DNA from: Pagrus major
Lineage: Eukaryota; Chordata; Actinopteri; Spariformes; Sparidae
NCBI RefSeq assembly: GCF_040436345.1
Contig: NC_133230.1
Coordinates: forward strand, 15,758,197 to 15,822,196
DNA: 64,000 bases
Reading direction: 5' to 3'
Position 1 is the stretch's first letter, and every line of letters starts with the position of its first letter. The translations under genes were made by a program, and so were the position numbers. Positions 47,801 through 61,177 of the stretch are shown here, piece by piece. The notes beneath the pieces were generated by a model. It worked only from the letters and a program-made list of their open reading frames with translations. It was not told where the DNA came from and searched no databases.

Positions 47801-50800
47801 ACGCCCCAGCCCGTGGGTGCCTTCCTAACAAGCTGGCCCCCTCCAAGGTCTTTTCATCTTTAATGAAGTCCAAAGAAGAGCAGGACCCCCCTGTTCTTCA
47901 CCCAGAGGTGGACCTGAACCCCCCTAAACCTATGCCTAGAAAACGTGGACGTCCCAAGCGCCTTCCTCCTACCTTGCCCCAAGAGGGTCAGCCTCCCACG
48001 TTGGCTCCAGAGTCAGGGGACATGGGAGACAAACGGTTCCGCAACAAAGGAAATGGGCAGCTTATAATGAAAACTATAATAGGTAAGATCAATAAGATGA
48101 AAAGTATGAAACGAAAGCGTATTCTCAGTCAAATCTTGTTAGGCCCAAGACCAGAAGAACCCCCTAAAGGCACGACCAGTGGAGTGGTTGGATCTGTGGA
48201 AGCTGCAACCCAATCGCTGTCCTCCCTGGCTGCTTCTTTTGGGGGAAAACTAGGGCCACAAATCAATGTCAGTAAAAAGGGCACAATATACATGGGTAAG
48301 AGGAGAGGCCGTAAACCAAAAGCAGTGAGTAATGCCACAGGTACACCACCACCAGAACCCTTCCTATCCCCAAACACCACTTCCCCTCTTCATCACCATC
48401 AATCACAGTCTCAGCAACAGCACCAGCTCTCCTCTTCAGAGGTATTTCCTTCCCCTTCCCTCTCACAGTCTAGTGGAGGTCACAGTCCCATCAGTGATGC
48501 CAGCTTTGTTGAGCCAGGCTCTGTGCACTTTGCAGGTCACTCACACTATTCTAATCCCCATCATAGCCACAACACTTTCTCCTTCCCTCCCCCAACCTTT
48601 TCGGCCCCTAATCCACGCAACCCAGGACTGGGCTCAACGTCATCATCTATGGGCACAGCAGCCTCCCAGAAAAAGTCATCTTGTCGTGGATACCATCACC
48701 ACCACCATCATTACAGGCAGCACTACCATTACCATAAGCTTTCCCCTCCCAGGCCGCTCCATCCCACCTCCCCTGCCCCTCTCAGTGAGCTAAAAGAAGC
48801 CACTCCTTCACCAGTCAGTGAGTCACACAGTGAGGAGACAGTGCCCAGTGACAGTGGTATAGGAACAGACAATAACAGCACCTCAGATCGTGGTGAGAAA
48901 GCTGGAGGGGCGGGTGGCTTGGGTGGTATTGGGTTGCCACCCGGGATGAGCGGTGGATTATTAATGCCGGGGGTCATCGGTTCAGCTATGGGTCCAGGGG
49001 TGGGTCTCAATTCCAGAGGCAGGCGGCGTCACTCCGCTGTGCTCATGGAACATCCTTCACCCTCTCCATCACCTCACGGGGCAAGGGCATCTCCTGATCC
49101 CAGGAGACCCCACCCAGCAGCTCCCGCCTCCTCCTTATTGGGACACAAGGAGAAACATAAGCACAAGTGTAAACGCCGCAGCCATGGTTGCCCTGGCTAT
49201 GATAAGCTAAAGAGACAGAAAAGGAAACGCAAGAAGAAGTACTTGCAGCTGCGCTCTCGGCGGCATGACCCAGACTTTCTTGCTGAGTTGGATGAGATTG
49301 TTGTGAGATTGAGTGAAATACGGATAGCACACCGTACTACAGGGCACCGGCTCGGCAGCGGAGTAGGCATAGCAGCGGGAACAAGTAGAGTGCCAGGAGT
49401 GGGAAGCAGGGCTAGTGCTGGCATAGGAGGCACAGCTGGCCCTCCTCCACATCATTATGTCCACAGGGACCTCCTGCCTACAATCTTCAGGGTTAACTTT
49501 GGCAGCTACTACTCCCACCCGGCATACTCCTGTGATCCATTGCACTATGTTCGTAAACCAGACATGAAGAAGAAACGTGGACGACCTCCCAAACTGAGAG
49601 AGTCCATGTCTGAGGTTCCCTTTGTACCTGGGCTTGGATTCCCGCTCTCCAGTGGAGGCTTCTACCACCCCTCCTACAGCGTTCCCTACTCCTCTGGGCC
49701 CCTGGGGTTGGGCTATTACAGAGGCTATCCTCCAGCTAGCGCTCTGTATCCCCACCCACATCACCAGTCACCCCACACAGCTCCATCCCACCACTCTCAC
49801 CACTCACCGTCTTTCCCCCCTCCTCCCCCCACATCTTACATGCATCACCACCACCCATCACATCTCCTGCTGAACCCCTCCAAATTTCACAAGAAAAAAC
49901 ATAAGCTGCTTAGGCAGGAGTACCTGGGAGGAGGGAGGTCCCCTGTCCTGTACCCACCCATGTCTTCTGAGCTCTCCTTCAACTGGCATCACAAACACAA
50001 ACACAGACACAAACACAGAGAGCGCTGCGCTGAGGAGGACAGGGAGGAAGCTGCAAGAGGAGGATCAGAAAGTCGGGCTAGTGCAGGGATTTCTGATGCT
50101 GGAGCATCAGGGAAAGGAGAGAGAGTTGGCAGTTTAGGGATGGCAGAGTCTTTACAACGATGCCGCTTTGGACGAGACACCTCCAGCATCGGTGCCAGCA
50201 AGCAAGCTGCCACTTCTGCCAACTCCCCCTCTTCTTCTTCATCCTCATCTGCAGAAAGGTACAAGCGCAAAGAGAGCTCCATGTCCTGTCTAGGCCCCTC
50301 CAGGCTTGCACTGGGTAGCAGCTCAAAAGGCCACCACCCAGTAGAGTCCTGGTTCAGGATGGGCAGCTCTAAGGCAGACTACTCTAAGCTTTCACGGAGT
50401 CATGTGGCACCTGGCCAGGGTCCCTTCTCAGATGGACGGGCTGAAGACCCAGCAGGCTGCTCGGACAGTGAGGATGATGAGCCTCTCACCCCAACGGAGG
50501 ATGTAGAGCCTGGAGCCCATGATTCTCCAAACCTTACAAATTTGTTTGCCTCTGCTCTCACCCGCACTACACTGAAGGGGAGCAGGAGCAGAAAGAGTGA
50601 TGTAGTCACAGAGAGCTCCAGCTTCTCCCGCATGGACCGACCGATGAGGAAGGACCGCTCAACATCAGCAGAAAGGAGAGAGTTAGGTAAGTCTATTTCG
50701 GTTGAGTTAAATGTTTCTTTATGAATGGGCTGCCTACAGCAAATCATCCACTGATAAACTGATGTGCAGGTTGTAACAGCATCTGTGTAGCTCATTTAAA

Positions 50801-53800
50801 ATAAAGAGAAGACTGTGTAACTGTGTAACTAGTTATGATAGCAACAGGGAGCAATTTGCATTTATTTGTTCTCGGATATTCCATTCCCTTAGGCCTGCAC
50901 AATTAATCGAAATATTATCGAAATCCCAAAACGGCCAAGTGCAATATCCAAAATGCGGTAGCTGCAATTTTTTTAATGTGGTAAAATGTGTGACAAAGCA
51001 GCATTATCTTACCCTGGACTCAAGTCATATTTTCCAGATGGAAGAAAACATTTTTGTTTGGTACAGATCACAGCAAATGTCACATCATCATGATTTTAAT
51101 AGTTTTTTCAGTGAAAATAAAAATTGTAAAGCATTAAATCATAATTTGTAGAATTATATCACATTCACAGTAACTGTAAAAATAATCCCATATCATTTTT
51201 TTTACATTATTGTGCAGCCCTACATTCACTGAATTGAAATGTATATCATTCATGAGTACTACAGGCTTTTGAGTTTGATGAGCTATTCAGCACATAAAAT
51301 CTTTTGACCCATTGTCAAAGGTTATAGGAGTCAAATTCATTTTCCAAAAATAGTTCTGATGCAGTTGTACCAAGAATCCAGTGACTGAATATGTTTGACT
51401 GATGTCTGATAAGATTTATGGCCTGGAACAACTATGGTGAATTTGGCACAGTGAGCAATCAATTAGATCCAGCACTGATGCCAGGACTATGCATTTGGGC
51501 AATAACCGTGTCAGACACTGACATATGGCACAGCAAGGAGACTTTCAAATCTTGCTTGATCTCTGCTCAGTGAAGCCTGTGTATCTCTTGAAAATCCTTC
51601 ATAGTGCTCATAGTGTCAACCATTCTTAGTCGTGTTTAGATCAAACAACACCGGAAAATTATCTGTTCTCGCTCTGTACCTTTCTCCAGTCTCCTCAGTC
51701 TGTACAAAGAAAATACCAAGTGGCTTTGGTTGGGTTGTTTTAGTCAAAAAAAGGCTCCTTGAAAGACACAGTGACACCCCGTTTGCGTTCATCGTCTGAC
51801 ATTTGGTAGCTCTTACTAGTGGTTATGGGCTCTGTGAGTGTGGATGGCCACAGTTGGCCAAGGTTGATATAGCATTCCTGCTGGAGCTAGAGGGGTGGAG
51901 TGTTTTGTTAACATGCTATATTTAGTAGACATTTCCCTCAAAAGCCCACAATGCAAGGCCTCGTCCTATGCTTCAGTACACCCAGCACCTGGGCTGAGCT
52001 AATGTTGCTGATGTAAGACATAGTTCCTCAGCAACGGTCTTGCTTCATCCCTTGCTTCATCCGTGTGACTCAGAATGCCCCCTTACTAGGACTGATGTTT
52101 GTTTGTGCGTGTTAACAGTGGTAAGGAGGGGTGTTTTTATGTGAATACTACCTAATGTTTATGTGCATGTTTGTACATGTGATGGGAAGCTGTAGGGTCT
52201 GTGTTGAGGCAGCATGGTGCAGTTCAAACCATGCCAGGGTAATCCTGGATTAGAGCTCAGGACTTAGGGGTCAAACAGCGGTCGCAGACTGCACCGTGAA
52301 GGTAGAGGAGGCCATGGGTGGGGACTCGACTGACACACAAGACAAGTGGGGAATGATGGAAGTAGGTAGATGAATACTGACAGAAGAGTAGTGAGAGAGT
52401 GATGTGGGGAAAGGGACTGTAAGGCCCAAGCTAAGGTGTATCATAAATGGTTTGTTTTTATCCAAATGGTCAGATTTTCAGAATTTCCAAGTCGGCAAAA
52501 GAAAATGCTAATTACTCGTTGTTTCGGTCAACTGCTGTTAATTAAGTCATTTTCGCATAATGCCTACTTGGGACCAGGCAATGGTTAAATCTGTTGTCCT
52601 GATAAGCTAGTTATTCGGTCCCAGTTTGACCCTGTCTTACCAGGCGACTCAGGTTTCATATGTGGGCTCCCATATCTCACTGTGGCCAGTCTGTATGGGT
52701 CACTGGATATGGGGCAACCCTATTTCACTGGCCCACTGGACTTAAATATAGGGTGACGAAGAGTTTTCTAAGGTCAGACAAGCCAAAGAAAGGAGGGAAA
52801 TTGGCACAGGATGACTTTTTTTAATGACGGGAAAAAAGGGGGGAAGAAGAGAGAGTGAAATGTGTGGAAAGAGCTGAGACTTGTATATTTTAAAGAAAAG
52901 GATGTTAGGGTAAGTATGGAAGTCAAAGGTGAAAGAAAAGTGGCTCCGTGACATAATTCAAACTGATTTGCTGTCAAAAAATGCCAAAATGATGATTATT
53001 TTGCTCTGCAGACGCATTTTTGATGAATGATAGCGTTAAGTGCTACTGAACACATTGCATTTCCTGTGACTAGCTTACTTCAAAATAAAAGTCAACATGC
53101 ATTTCGTTAGATAAGTGCTTTTAATGTAAAGCTGCAGCTGCAGGAAATGTTTGGTTTGCCTTAGCAGTAAATTAACACAGTGCTCCACGGATAGTAAGTG
53201 GCTTTTCTTGTAAAAAAAAAAAAAAAAAGCCTTGTGTACTCTGTAACACTGTTGTGGTCACAAGTTTATTAGTTGGAGGGAAGTCTGAGAAAATGAAGAG
53301 CGGCTAAAAGAGAGTAAAAAGATGTATTGTAATAAATAAACATGAGTCATAAACTGCTTAGTCATTCAGCTTAATGTAGGGCATGAATAGTAAAAAAAAA
53401 AAACACCAGGTTCACATGTCCTCTTATCTTAAACCTCAAACTCTTTTTGGGACACATTGCCCATTGTGCCGCATAGTTTCGAGAGTCACAGGACAGGACA
53501 CAGCCCAGTGTTGACTATCAGTTGTTGTAATGTCACTTCTAAATGCTAAGAATGTGTGCTTTGTTACTAAGTGCTCCATACGTGGCACTAATTATCTGTT
53601 TGTTTGATAGGGTCATCAGGTATCCAGACAAGAGGTGTTGCCCTCTCGACCTCTGAAGGGCCCGAGGGATCCCTGCACCACCGGCAGCAGCACCATCACC
53701 AACCTTCTCTGTTTCACTCCCACGGCTCGGCTTCCTCTTCTCGACTCTCCCCCTCTCAGGACTGTTGCCTGGATGCCTCCCTGCCCCACCACTCCCATCG

Positions 53801-56800
53801 GACACAGCCATCCAAACACAGCCTGCACCACGTCAACAAGATCCTGCGTGCCAAGAAGCTACAGAGACAGGCTCGTACAGGAAACAATGTGGTGAAGAAG
53901 AGGGGCCCTGGGCGTCCGAGGAAACACCCGTTACCCTCTCCGCCGCCATCTCCACCTCCAGTTGTTGAGTTGAATCAGACCCGGCACAGGGACAGAGCGG
54001 GAGAACGGCCAGCAGGAGCCAGGGGGTGGGAGGGGGACACTGTGACAGATGCTATTGAGTCAGTAGTCCAGGGCCAGCGTAGAAAATGTCAGAAGAGGAA
54101 GCACTGGGACAGAGATGGAGAAGACGAAGAGGAGGAGGAAGAAGAGGACGGGGAGGTAGAAGAGCCTGAGGAGCGTTTGCCGGACAGAGAGGAGAACCTG
54201 GGCAACCTGGTGGCAAGGTCCAGGACTGGGACAGGAAGAAGCTGGCTCACCCAGGACGAGCTCCAGCACTTTCGTGGGTAAGCAGATTTGCACCACACTG
54301 TTGAATATTAACCCTTGGAGTACAAATGTTAAGATTCAATGCTGATATATAAAGATTTGTCAAGTCACTAGAAACCAAGTCATGGTTCTATTTTTAGCTC
54401 AGTGGAAAGCAAGCCAGATGGCCACTGCTCCCCAGAACGCCCAGGCACCGTCTCCAGGGAACAAGCTCCGCCCATGCCTGTAACAAGCCAACGAGAAAAG
54501 AGACCAGCTAGACCTCCAAAGAAGAAGTTCCAGAAGGCGGGACTTTACTCTGATGTGTACAAGACTGAGGAGTGAGTACCAAAGAAAACAAAATCTTTTT
54601 TGTTTTGCGTCTAATGCTGATGTTTAGTGTTTGTTAACTGCCTTTACATTTGACCATTTCTGTGCCTTTATAGCCCCCGGAGTCAGCTTCTGCAGCTAAA
54701 GAAAGAGAAGCTAGAATACATACCCGGGGAACATGACTATGGATTGTTTCCAGCGCCTATACATGTTGGTGAGTCTTTAATTAGATCACTTTCTTTTGTT
54801 CCGCACTTGATATTTTTATAACACAAGATCCACAAATGTAATTCCTACAAATTAAATGATCAGTTTATTAAAACACACAACAATCTGAGTGAATTATGAT
54901 GCTGTTAAAAGAGTTGATTACATCAGTCAAGTTTCTACATCGGCCTGTCTTACGAAGCTGGATTAATCAGAGTTTTTCTGAGTAAAAGCCACAACCACTG
55001 TTTGTACCAGAGTCAGATTTGGAGAGTTTCTGGGTTGACTCATCAGTTTACAGATAACTCAGTTAACCAATGTCTAGGAACAAGACCCTTCTTTTTCTCT
55101 ATATTTCCAGCTATGATGAGATGAAAAACACAAAATGTTTCATCAAGAGGTTAAACTTTTCATTTACATACAGTTTGTGAAAATATATGGTCAAAAATAA
55201 CTTCCTTCTTCTCTTATGTTTAAATTTTTTGCTTGCTTTGCTTTTTCAGGGAAGTACCTGAGACAGAAGCGCATTGATTTCCAGTTGCCTTACGACATCT
55301 TATGGCTGTGGAAACACGATCAGGTGATCAATCATGTTGAGCACTTAGTGTTTTTAGGGATTTTCCATGCTCACCATAAATTACTGATGGGCACTTTCAA
55401 AAGGTACAAGGCCTCTTAAGTATTTGTCTCTGTCTTTAAACCTCTTTATGTGTACCATCCTGTTTGTGTTTCAGCTTTACAAGAGGCCTGATGTCCCCCT
55501 TTATAAGAAGATCAGATCAAGTGAGTATCCAGCTTTGTTCCAGTGATTCAACCATAATGTCATTTGTAGCCTGATCAATGCATGTGCTTACATTTCTTTG
55601 TCGTGCTACTGTGGTTGCAGTGGTTGCCTTGACTGCTGTAGTCCATGTAATAAATAATATGCATTGTTTGTTTGCAAAAAAGGATTTAAAAAACATGTGA
55701 TTCTCTTACTGCTGGCCACACCTCATGAGAATGTTAGTAACTGTAAATCTAAACTGGTAAACCCCCTTTCTGTCACAGATGTCTATGTGGACGTGAAACC
55801 TCTCTCTGGTTATGAAACAACTACATGCAACTGTAGACCTCATGAGGTCTCAACTGACAAAGGCTGCCTGGATGATTGCCTAAATAGGTAAAGATAGGTT
55901 CTCCATTGTAGAACACAATCTTACTGTATTTCAAAACTCAGTACTAGTTGTACTATGAGTACTTTAGTCATGTGTTTGTGTAGAAACGTTGTTTAAATTT
56001 TTTTTTTGGTAATGAAACGAATGTGAATAGAGGGTACGCTTAGTGTCAACTCAAGAGAATTGCAACCACAGCCTCATTTTGCATTGTTTTAATTGCCTAT
56101 TTAGAATGAGTTTTGCTGAGTGCTCTCCCAGCACCTGTCCATGTACTGATCGGTGTGACAACCAGCGCATCCAGAGACACGAGTGGGTCCAGTGTCTGGA
56201 GCGATTCCGTGCTGAGGGAAAAGGCTGGGGCATCCGCACCAAGGAGGCACTTCGTGCTGGACAGTTTATCATCGAGTACCTGGGAGAGGTGGTTAGCGAA
56301 CAGGAGTTTAGGTGAGTTAACTGGGTCACGTATTTTGCAATAAATTCTTGTTGAGTGCCAGACGTTAAGCTGTCAGAAGATTTAGGATGTCCTGCATCTG
56401 TCTTTCTGCCTGTTTTACTCCCTCATTTCAGGACTTAATTTGTCTTGACATAGAAATTAATAAAAGCCTCTCTTTTAATCTTCCACCCCCTCTCCTACTA
56501 TTTTTCAGGAGCCGTATGATGGAGCAGTACTTCTCCCATAGTGGCCAGTACTGTCTGAATCTGGATAGCGGCATGGTGATTGACAGCTACCGAATGGGCA
56601 ATGAGGCACGCTTCATAAACCACAGCTGTGAACCCAACTGTGAGATGCAGAAGTGGTGGGTGTCATGACAGCTTTAAACCAGTTCCCTTTAATGTCCTTG
56701 TTGTTCTTTTGGGTTCTCACTAAAGCCCAGATTTAGCTAAGCCCTTTTAGCAGTGAGCGGTTGCCACAAGTTGTTAAAGACGGATAATTGAGTTAGACCT

Positions 56801-59800
56801 GACATTAACAGCATTTGTTTGGCCATGATGACAAATGGAAAGCACACGGTGTTTGCTATACATAAGCAAAAGCATTGTGTGTAAAAGTCCAACTGAAATC
56901 ACATTTCATCATCCCTTTTTTGCACTCTCAAATATTTTCTATGTTTTGTTAATCATTTTTTATCATTCAGAGGATTTTTAGGATCAACTTAGGTCTTTGG
57001 GGAAATATCAGAAATGGTCTGTTCATCCTAGCCGGCTGGAGGGGCGTGTCAGTGTCTGTTTGATTGACAGCAGCAGGCAGTGTCTGTGTTACAACATAGG
57101 GAGCGAGAGACAAAGTCATCAAACTGAAGCTACATGTCAGGGGCATACAGCGTGTTGTAAGTGGTATTAATAGTGACATTTAGAGGAATGATAAGATGCA
57201 GTTGAATGTGCTGCAGCTGAGCAGCTAATTAGTTATCAGGCCTGCAAACTTACGTTAGAAGTGCACTATCCCCCAGGGAATGCTTGGAGCTAAGATGCAG
57301 GATGTGTGCTCATGTTTATACTTTGGATATTAAGGATACTTTAGCTGGAAAGCATAGAGAATTTGCACTCGAGACTTCCGCTGACCGAGCTGGCTAACAT
57401 CCGATGTAGCGCCCAGATAACTTGAATAGGGGTAAAATAATTTAATCGTGCAACTCTTCTAGACTTTCCAAATTTTATTGGACCGAATAGCTTAAATTAT
57501 GACAGTACAACGAGTTATTTTGCGGGGGTTGTGAGGCCAACGTTTTACAGATGCGTCTTTCACAATGTTAGCTTATGGGAAAAAGTCTTTTTGGGCCCCA
57601 GTGCATCACGTGACGATGTAATTACATGGTGTGGCCACTATGAAAACTGGCTTCGAAGCCTGGCGCTCTTTCTGGGGCCTTGATCTCGACGATGAGGCCA
57701 GCTGTCTTTGTTGCAGAGGAAGTTCCGGTCAAGCCAACTGTGTTAAATACTCCACCTCTTCTTCTTTGGTTTTACTGGCGGACTAAAAACCACACCACCA
57801 TCCACTGTATCGGAGTATATAACATCATGCTATTCAATGACGGGAGCGCATTCTTGAGTGAGTGAGAATGGGATGCGAAGCTCCAAAAATAGAAAATCAA
57901 TATGTGGCAGCCATTGTTGATATTGTGACAGACCACCACAAGTAAATTAATGTGTGGGAAACACTGAAAGCATGCTGTGTGATGCACGCGTGTGTGGTGA
58001 GGTTGGTGGGGTTAGAGGGCTGATGGTCTGTGTGTGCTGTAAAATTACATTGTTGATTTGAAAATAAATTCGGATTTTATTTTCCTGGGTGGGTCTCAAT
58101 TTACCTGGATGGGCTGCCCGAGTAGAGCCTATGTATGGGAAACACTGCATGTTTACTTCAAAATACAAGTTTTCAACATAACACATACATTGTTAGGATG
58201 TAATGAGTTTTGTTTGTAGTCAGCACCTAGGTTACATCTGACAAATTGTTACAGACCTGGGATCTGTATTTATGACAGTGGTGTTGCACTCAGAAAGTGT
58301 GTGTGTGTGAAATTAAATCTATATAATTTCAGTTAGACATAAAGTATTTAAAATCCAGCTTTGTTTACATCCATGTTCATTGGCTTTCAGTCTTCTTCTT
58401 CCTTATCTTTGTTGGCACATTGCAGCATATCTTGGTGTTTAACACTACCTGTAGATCAATTGTATAGCATGACACTGTTGGTAAGAGTGTGTGTTGTGTC
58501 ATGTGTGTCCTCTCACACTCCTCAGGGAACCTGTGAGGACTGTCAAGTACAGCGACAGTCACAGAATATATTATAAAAAGTGGCAGACAGTGTTAAACAA
58601 GTGAAGCTGAGAATCTCGCAGGATTGTTGTGAGTGGGAGGCGCTGATTGGAAAATGTTCCAGCTTGATAATTCAGTATTTTGTTTTCTGAATGCTTCCGT
58701 CATTTATGGTTAACGAACTGGAAAATACCAGCCTATTACCTAAATAGTTTCAGTTAATTGCTGTCTGTGTGCCTGATGATTCGGGCGAGCTGGATAATTT
58801 CTTACTCACTCTGTAAGGGGCAAACAGAGAATAGTCAACGTACCAAAACAGAGGGAAATATTCAGCATAGAAATAATCGTTATGGTGGAAAGCCACAAAA
58901 AGTCCTGCTATGGCAATTTTATTCTTTCTCCTCGCTCATGTTACAATGATTCTTTACTGTAATGCATGCAAGTGCAGGATTCCTTTGTATTGGATAAATT
59001 ATGGCAGAAATTAGTAGTTTTATTTATATTTACGGATAAGTCGTCACAGTGTTTGTTAGGCAGTATTGTGTTGCCCTAGTTTGGGTATCTTACACAAGCT
59101 CTTAAAGGGACACGTGTAGCAGGTGCACTTCATTGTAAATGAGAAAGCTCTGCCTCGAAACCCCAACCTTATTAATGTGGTTGTGCGGTGGTAATCTGAT
59201 GAGATCACCTCAGTCAGTCTCTGCCAGTGTTCAGGACCTAAATGGCTTAAAGGCCTCGCACCACGCCAAAACAATTCACTCGTTTCCTGAGGGATTGTTC
59301 TCACAGCATGGCTAAATCCACTGCAATCGGAGACCTGGCTGAGCAGGCCTGCCTGCGCCAGACTACAACTGAAACCTGTGTGGACTTTTCTTTAGATGTG
59401 GTTTGCCTTTATATAGCAGGATCTGCAACATGTGTCATCACAGATTTAAGTCTCAGAGGGTTTGACTGTTGACAGCTAACAAACTTGAGAGAGAGTCGAC
59501 TATCAAACTGTACCCCCTGCCCTTCAGAATAGACCAGCTCCTAATCTAGGGCACTGGTCGGTGTATGTGTGTGTGAGTGGCTGGGCTGAAATAAAAGACT
59601 CCACAAGGATGGAGGATTTTCAGGACAAAGCCTGACGAGTCATTCATCTTGTCACAGAAGAGAGATTACATGCAGCCGGTCCTTAGATACAGCTGTAGTG
59701 CCTGAAGACAATGCGCTGAACCAGCTTTTTACCCCTATAGAAGGAATAAATTATCAAGCGGCTGGCAACCAGAAAAGTGCGCTTTATTCTTAGAAGGATG

Positions 59801-61135
59801 TTGAAAAGCTGCAGCACTGCTTCGTGGAGAAGGGAAACGTAGGGATGATAACATGTTGAGCGGTTGCCAAATGGAGCAAATGAAAACGAGGACCGTGCTC
59901 TTTTATGCCTTAATTTAATTGTCATTGTTCCAGAGCTAGTTTAGCATTGTTTTAAGTCAAGACAGAAACTTGACTATAAACTTTACTACAGAGGGAGTGT
60001 TCGAATGCTGAAATTTTGTTGGAAAGTAACATTATTTCAATATTTTTACCATAATATGATATAACTTGGAACATTTATCAGTAAACTACTACTCTAAACA
60101 ATGGCTGTAATATCCAATAACCTCCTGACATTTCAAAACACTCCCGAGGCCTGTACTTCCTCATGCTTTATGATTAAAAGTAAAATGCATCATCAAATGC
60201 TGCACCCACTCAGTGGACTTCCCTGTCACATCTCTCTTTCCCAGGTCGGTGAACGGGGTGTACAGAATTGGTCTCTTTGCTCTCAAGGAGATCACCAGCG
60301 GCACTGAGCTCACCTATGACTACAACTTCCATTCCTTCAACACAGAAGAACAGGTGAAGCACCAGCCATGTCTTTGAGCTCATTGAATAACAGTTCAGAT
60401 AGCATTTCTATATCAGTAAGACCTTTTGGTCACTTCCACAACTCATTGCTTTTTTTGCACTTTCTTTTCTCGACAGCAAGTGTGTAAGTGTGGCTCAGAG
60501 AGCTGCCGGGGCATCATCGGAGGGAAAAGCCAGCGTATTAACGGACTGCCTGGGAAGACGGGAGGGACTCGGAGGCTTGGACGACTCAAGGAGAAGAGGA
60601 AGTCCAAACACCAGCTCAAAAAACGAGTGAGTGACGAATGTTATCATAATGTTTTGCTTAAGATCTTCTTTGACTTAAAATTATAGCCTAATGTTATCTA
60701 GCTATTGCTTGGCAGTGCCTTATCAAATATCAGGTACATTGTCTATGTAGGGCATGGATTTGTGTGTGTCTCAGAGGTACTCTTAGTGGGCCACAAGGTG
60801 TCTAAAAAAGTAGTTCACAATACCTTAAAGGGTATACTTTTGAATTAATGAATGGTATGACCTAAAATTTACACCATATCAAGGTATTTTTTTAAATATA
60901 GGCTTTCAGCAATGTCAGTGACATCACGGTTATAAGTATGTATCTTTATTTTTCAAATTCTGATCAAACTTGCAATAAAACTGGAGGAACACATAATTTC
61001 ATGAGGCTAAGGGATGTTTTCTCTTAGTGTCTTGTTTTAATACTACTTTTTTTTATAATCTTCAGGAGGAAGAGTCGAGTGACAGCAACAAGTTTTACCC
61101 TCATCTCATGAAGCCCATGTCCAACAGGGAGAGGT

Positions 61136-61177
<42 letters not shown>

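Noticed and set aside
50687-50724. Continuation of the giant exon to the stop at 50722-50724
   Set aside because: A consensus donor GTAAGT at 50687 and perfect frame continuity into 53611 show that this is intron read-through.
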